Assembly (NCBI GenBank): GCA_029262175.1
Contig: JAJCZV010000062.1
Location: 111,847 to 175,846 of the forward strand
Origin: Gemmatimonadota bacterium
GTDB lineage: Bacteria > Gemmatimonadota > Gemmatimonadetes > Palauibacterales > Palauibacteraceae
Length of the DNA stretch: 64,000 bases
Direction of reading: 5' to 3'
Part shown: positions 62,484 to 64,000 of the stretch, piece by piece
Position numbering within the stretch: position 1 is the stretch's first letter
Layout: each line of letters begins with the position of its first letter
Notes under the pieces: generated by a model
Told to the model about the DNA's origin: nothing
Database searches by the model: none
The model's input: the letters and a program-made list of their open reading frames with translations, nothing else
Program-made: the position numbers and the translations under genes

Positions 62484-62858
62484 TCAGGAATCGGCCTGCG
62501 GAGGAGTGCTCAGGAAGCGAACGGTGCCGATGGCGCCTGCGCAGAAGATGAACAGGATGAGCAGATTCACGGGAATGAGAAGCCAGAGGTCGGTCGGGAT
62601 GTCGCTGTAACCCCCTTCCGTGAGCCGTTCTCGATAGGCGAGGTTGCGACGCAAGGTGAGGACCCAGCGCGCCGCAGCCAGGAGCGAAGCGGCCGTGTAA
62701 AGTAGAGCCACGAGCCGCCGCAGCCCTCGCGTCAGTCGATCTCCCGCAATGAAGACCGCGACCAACACAGCGAACGTCGCCTGCAGCCAAAACTGGATCT
62801 GCGCATCCATATCCCGAAAAAGGTCGAGAGCCAGACTCGTGAGTTCGTACTCGGTCAA
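62484..62858 (-). CDS. Small three-helix membrane protein
   Basis: This 124-residue protein has three hydrophobic helices (WLQATFAVLVAVFIAG, RLVALLYTAASLLAAARWVL, LWLLIPVNLLILFIFCAGAIG). No family is recognised. It is convergent with the DUF2161 gene, 6 nt apart, and lies downstream of two other small minus-strand genes. Confidence 0.68.
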   Translation of the reverse strand: MTEYELTSLALDLFRDMDAQIQFWLQATFAVLVAVFIAGDRLTRGLRRLVALLYTAASLLAAARWVLTLRRNLAYRERLTEGGYSDIPTDLWLLIPVNLLILFIFCAGAIGTVRFLSTPPQADS

Positions 62859-62891
62859 TCGAACCTCCGGACACGGGTTTACGCGGACGGG

Positions 62892-63152
62892 TTACGGGGT
62901 CGCTAGCATTTCGGCAACGAAGGTCGCGGCTCCCTGAGCCCAGTCGCCATCGGCGGGAACCTCCTCGAGCCACTTTGTGAGCTGAGTAGGTGAGATGAAG
63001 TCGCCGAGCCGACCGATCACGTAGGCAGCGTACCATCCGGCCCATTGTTCGTCGCGCACGCCGTCGAGAAAGTTGCGCTCGTAGTCATGATGCGCCGAGC
63101 CGGCTGCCGAGAGCGCAGCGCGCAGATCCTCGGTCCTCGGTTTGGTGCTCAC
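62892..63152 (-). CDS. Small hypothetical protein, 86 residues
   Basis: This short acidic helical protein reads LRAALSAAGSAHHDYERNFL, DEQWAGWYAAYVIGRLGDF, and then a helix ending in FVAEMLATP. The middle looks conserved (EQWAGWYAAYVIG) and is a pattern seen in small bacterial proteins of unknown role. It stands 33 nt before the three-helix membrane protein gene. Confidence 0.62.
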   Translation of the reverse strand: MSTKPRTEDLRAALSAAGSAHHDYERNFLDGVRDEQWAGWYAAYVIGRLGDFISPTQLTKWLEEVPADGDWAQGAATFVAEMLATP

Positions 63153-63176
63153 GGGAAGATCCTTCCTGATGGGTCA

Positions 63177-63404
63177 TCACACGTCGTGAACAAAGAAAGC
63201 GAACACCATACTCAGGATCATGCTCGCCGCGATCATGACGGCAGCGGTCGGTACGAGCAGTAGGAGGCCGATCCCCAAGCCTCTCCGCTTCACGATTCGC
63301 CAAACCACACCAAACGTACAGAGTAGGGCCGCCGTGAACAGCATCCACATCAGCGGCTGCGGGAGCGTCGACGGGTAGAACGTATTGGGAATCGACCAGT
63401 CCAC
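63177..63404 (-). CDS. Small two-helix membrane protein, 75 residues
   Basis: Two hydrophobic segments (LMWMLFTAALLCTFGVVW and GIGLLLLVPTAAVMIAASMILSMV) are separated by a basic loop (KRRG). It has no family motif. It is the first gene of a three-gene minus-strand run (63177, 62892, 62484). Confidence 0.62.
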   Translation of the reverse strand: MDWSIPNTFYPSTLPQPLMWMLFTAALLCTFGVVWRIVKRRGLGIGLLLLVPTAAVMIAASMILSMVFAFFVHDV

Positions 63405-63629
63405 GACTTAGACCTCCGGATCGCGGAACGCTGGCTCCGCATGCGGTTCCTCGGGGCGCAATTCGCGGCCCCTGATAGCGCCATCGACGATCATCGCGAA
63501 TGCATCCTTGCCTCGAACGATACCTAGCTCCCTCGCACCCGGCGAGAAGGCGGGTTTCCCGGATGGCTCCTGTTTGCGATCGTCAACGTCGAAGCCATCT
63601 TGTATCCTTCATCCACCCGCGGAGGCGCT
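63405..63629. other. Divergent intergenic region, 225 nt
   Basis: No gene is credible here. It should hold promoters for the minus-strand small genes and for the lipoprotein gene at 63630; the latter has GGAGG 5 nt before its ATG. Frames on the plus strand give only arginine-rich translations. Confidence 0.5.
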
Positions 63630-64000
63630 ATGCGTTGGACCGTTTTAGTTGGTGTCGTCGGGCTACTGCTGATCGCATGCGCCGAACCCGCTCAAGTTGA
63701 GGCCCCCGATCGGGTCAACCGGATGATCCCCCTCATCGAACAGGGACTTCCGGTCTTGGGAATCGCACACCCGCCCTACGCAGCCAGCCGTCGAGGCAGG
63801 GGTCGCGACCAGGGAGCAGGCGAACCCCCGCCCGCCGCCGCGCCGGCGCCGGATCTGGTCGAGTCCGCTCGAGAACTCATGGCCTATCCGCTCAGCGACT
63901 ACGTACTCAACTCGTACTCGCCGAACACCGCACAGCAGTACCGAGGGTTCATGGAGGCGATCCTCGCCGAAGGGGGGTCCGCTCGCACGCATCCGTTCCT
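63630..64000 (+). CDS. Lipoprotein, possibly HpcH/HpaI aldolase-like (3' partial)
   Basis: ATG 63630 follows GGAGG and the first 123 codons are present. The N-terminus has a lipobox (LLLIAC). Next come VNRMIPLIEQGLPVLGIAHP, a proline-rich linker and LVESARELMAYPLSDYVLNS. This start resembles exported proteins of the HpcH/HpaI aldolase fold, in which IEQGKPVFGI opens the barrel, but the diagnostic catalytic residues are beyond the window, so the family is tentative. Confidence 0.55.
   Translation, partial: MRWTVLVGVVGLLLIACAEPAQVEAPDRVNRMIPLIEQGLPVLGIAHPPYAASRRGRGRDQGAGEPPPAAAPAPDLVESARELMAYPLSDYVLNSYSPNTAQQYRGFMEAILAEGGSARTHPF

Overview
The window is about 64 kb of GC-rich, densely coding chromosomal DNA with no rRNA, tRNA, CRISPR array, insertion sequence or prophage that I can see. 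Frequent ATGA/GTGA/TGATG start-stop overlaps, good GGAG ribosome sites, many lipobox lipoproteins, TolC/MacA export parts, a MlaD-type protein, several ECF sigma/anti-sigma pairs and secreted TPR/DUF proteins point to a Gram-negative bacterium with an outer membrane. The overall gene style resembles Gemmatimonadota or a relative. That assignment is an inference from gene content; no marker gene was compared.

Layout. Positions 1-4.2 kb hold a two-gene conflict/signalling module on the minus strand. It consists of a triple-domain TIR protein, with an ATGA overlap to a very large STAND NTPase-transmembrane-WD40 protein that runs off the left end. Positions 4.4-9.9 kb hold small conserved proteins, a secreted TIM-barrel glycosidase-like lipoprotein, an FmdB zinc ribbon protein, a cold-shock protein, transcription terminator Rho and a MlaD-like protein. 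Positions 10-16.8 kb hold SSB, a CDP-alcohol phosphatidyltransferase, a ferredoxin-NADP reductase, an SbcD/SbcC-like (YhaO/YhaN-like) pair and a patatin lipase. Positions 17.4-25 kb hold MacB/MacA/TolC-type export genes next to two head-to-head ECF sigma operons, each carrying an anti-sigma gene and a Spy/CpxP-like periplasmic protein.

Positions 25.7-32.5 kb hold electron transfer flavoprotein EtfBA, XdhC and a MobA-like nucleotidyltransferase (molybdoenzyme support), followed by a three-gene ABC exporter unit. Positions 32.6-42.7 kb hold a GspE-N-like membrane protein, a D-threonine-aldolase-like PLP enzyme, a third ECF sigma unit whose anti-sigma carries a glycogen-binding-like domain, a FabH-like ketosynthase, MoeA, a DacB-type D,D-carboxypeptidase, a beta-barrel protein and an SH3-like secreted protein. 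Positions 42.7-54.1 kb hold secreted and periplasmic housekeeping genes (TPR, DUF1684, SGNH hydrolase, two Tat-type proteins, glutaminyl cyclase) and a DEAD-box helicase.

Positions 54.3-63.4 kb look accessory. Small stand-alone enzymes (DinB, isochorismatase, two-domain-of-unknown-function proteins, NUDIX, VOC, DUF2161 nuclease-like) and small membrane proteins are packed mostly on the minus strand, and at least three genes are visibly decayed: a GNAT C-terminus, an AAC(6')-like gene with its middle deleted, and a frameshifted DUF5655 gene. The right end cuts a lipoprotein gene.

The most interesting points are the TIR/STAND-WD40 module and the mirror-image ECF-Spy operons. A further point is a set of well-conserved reading frames that lack any ATG/GTG/TTG at the place where the protein must start, leaving ATT, ATC or CTG as candidate starts.
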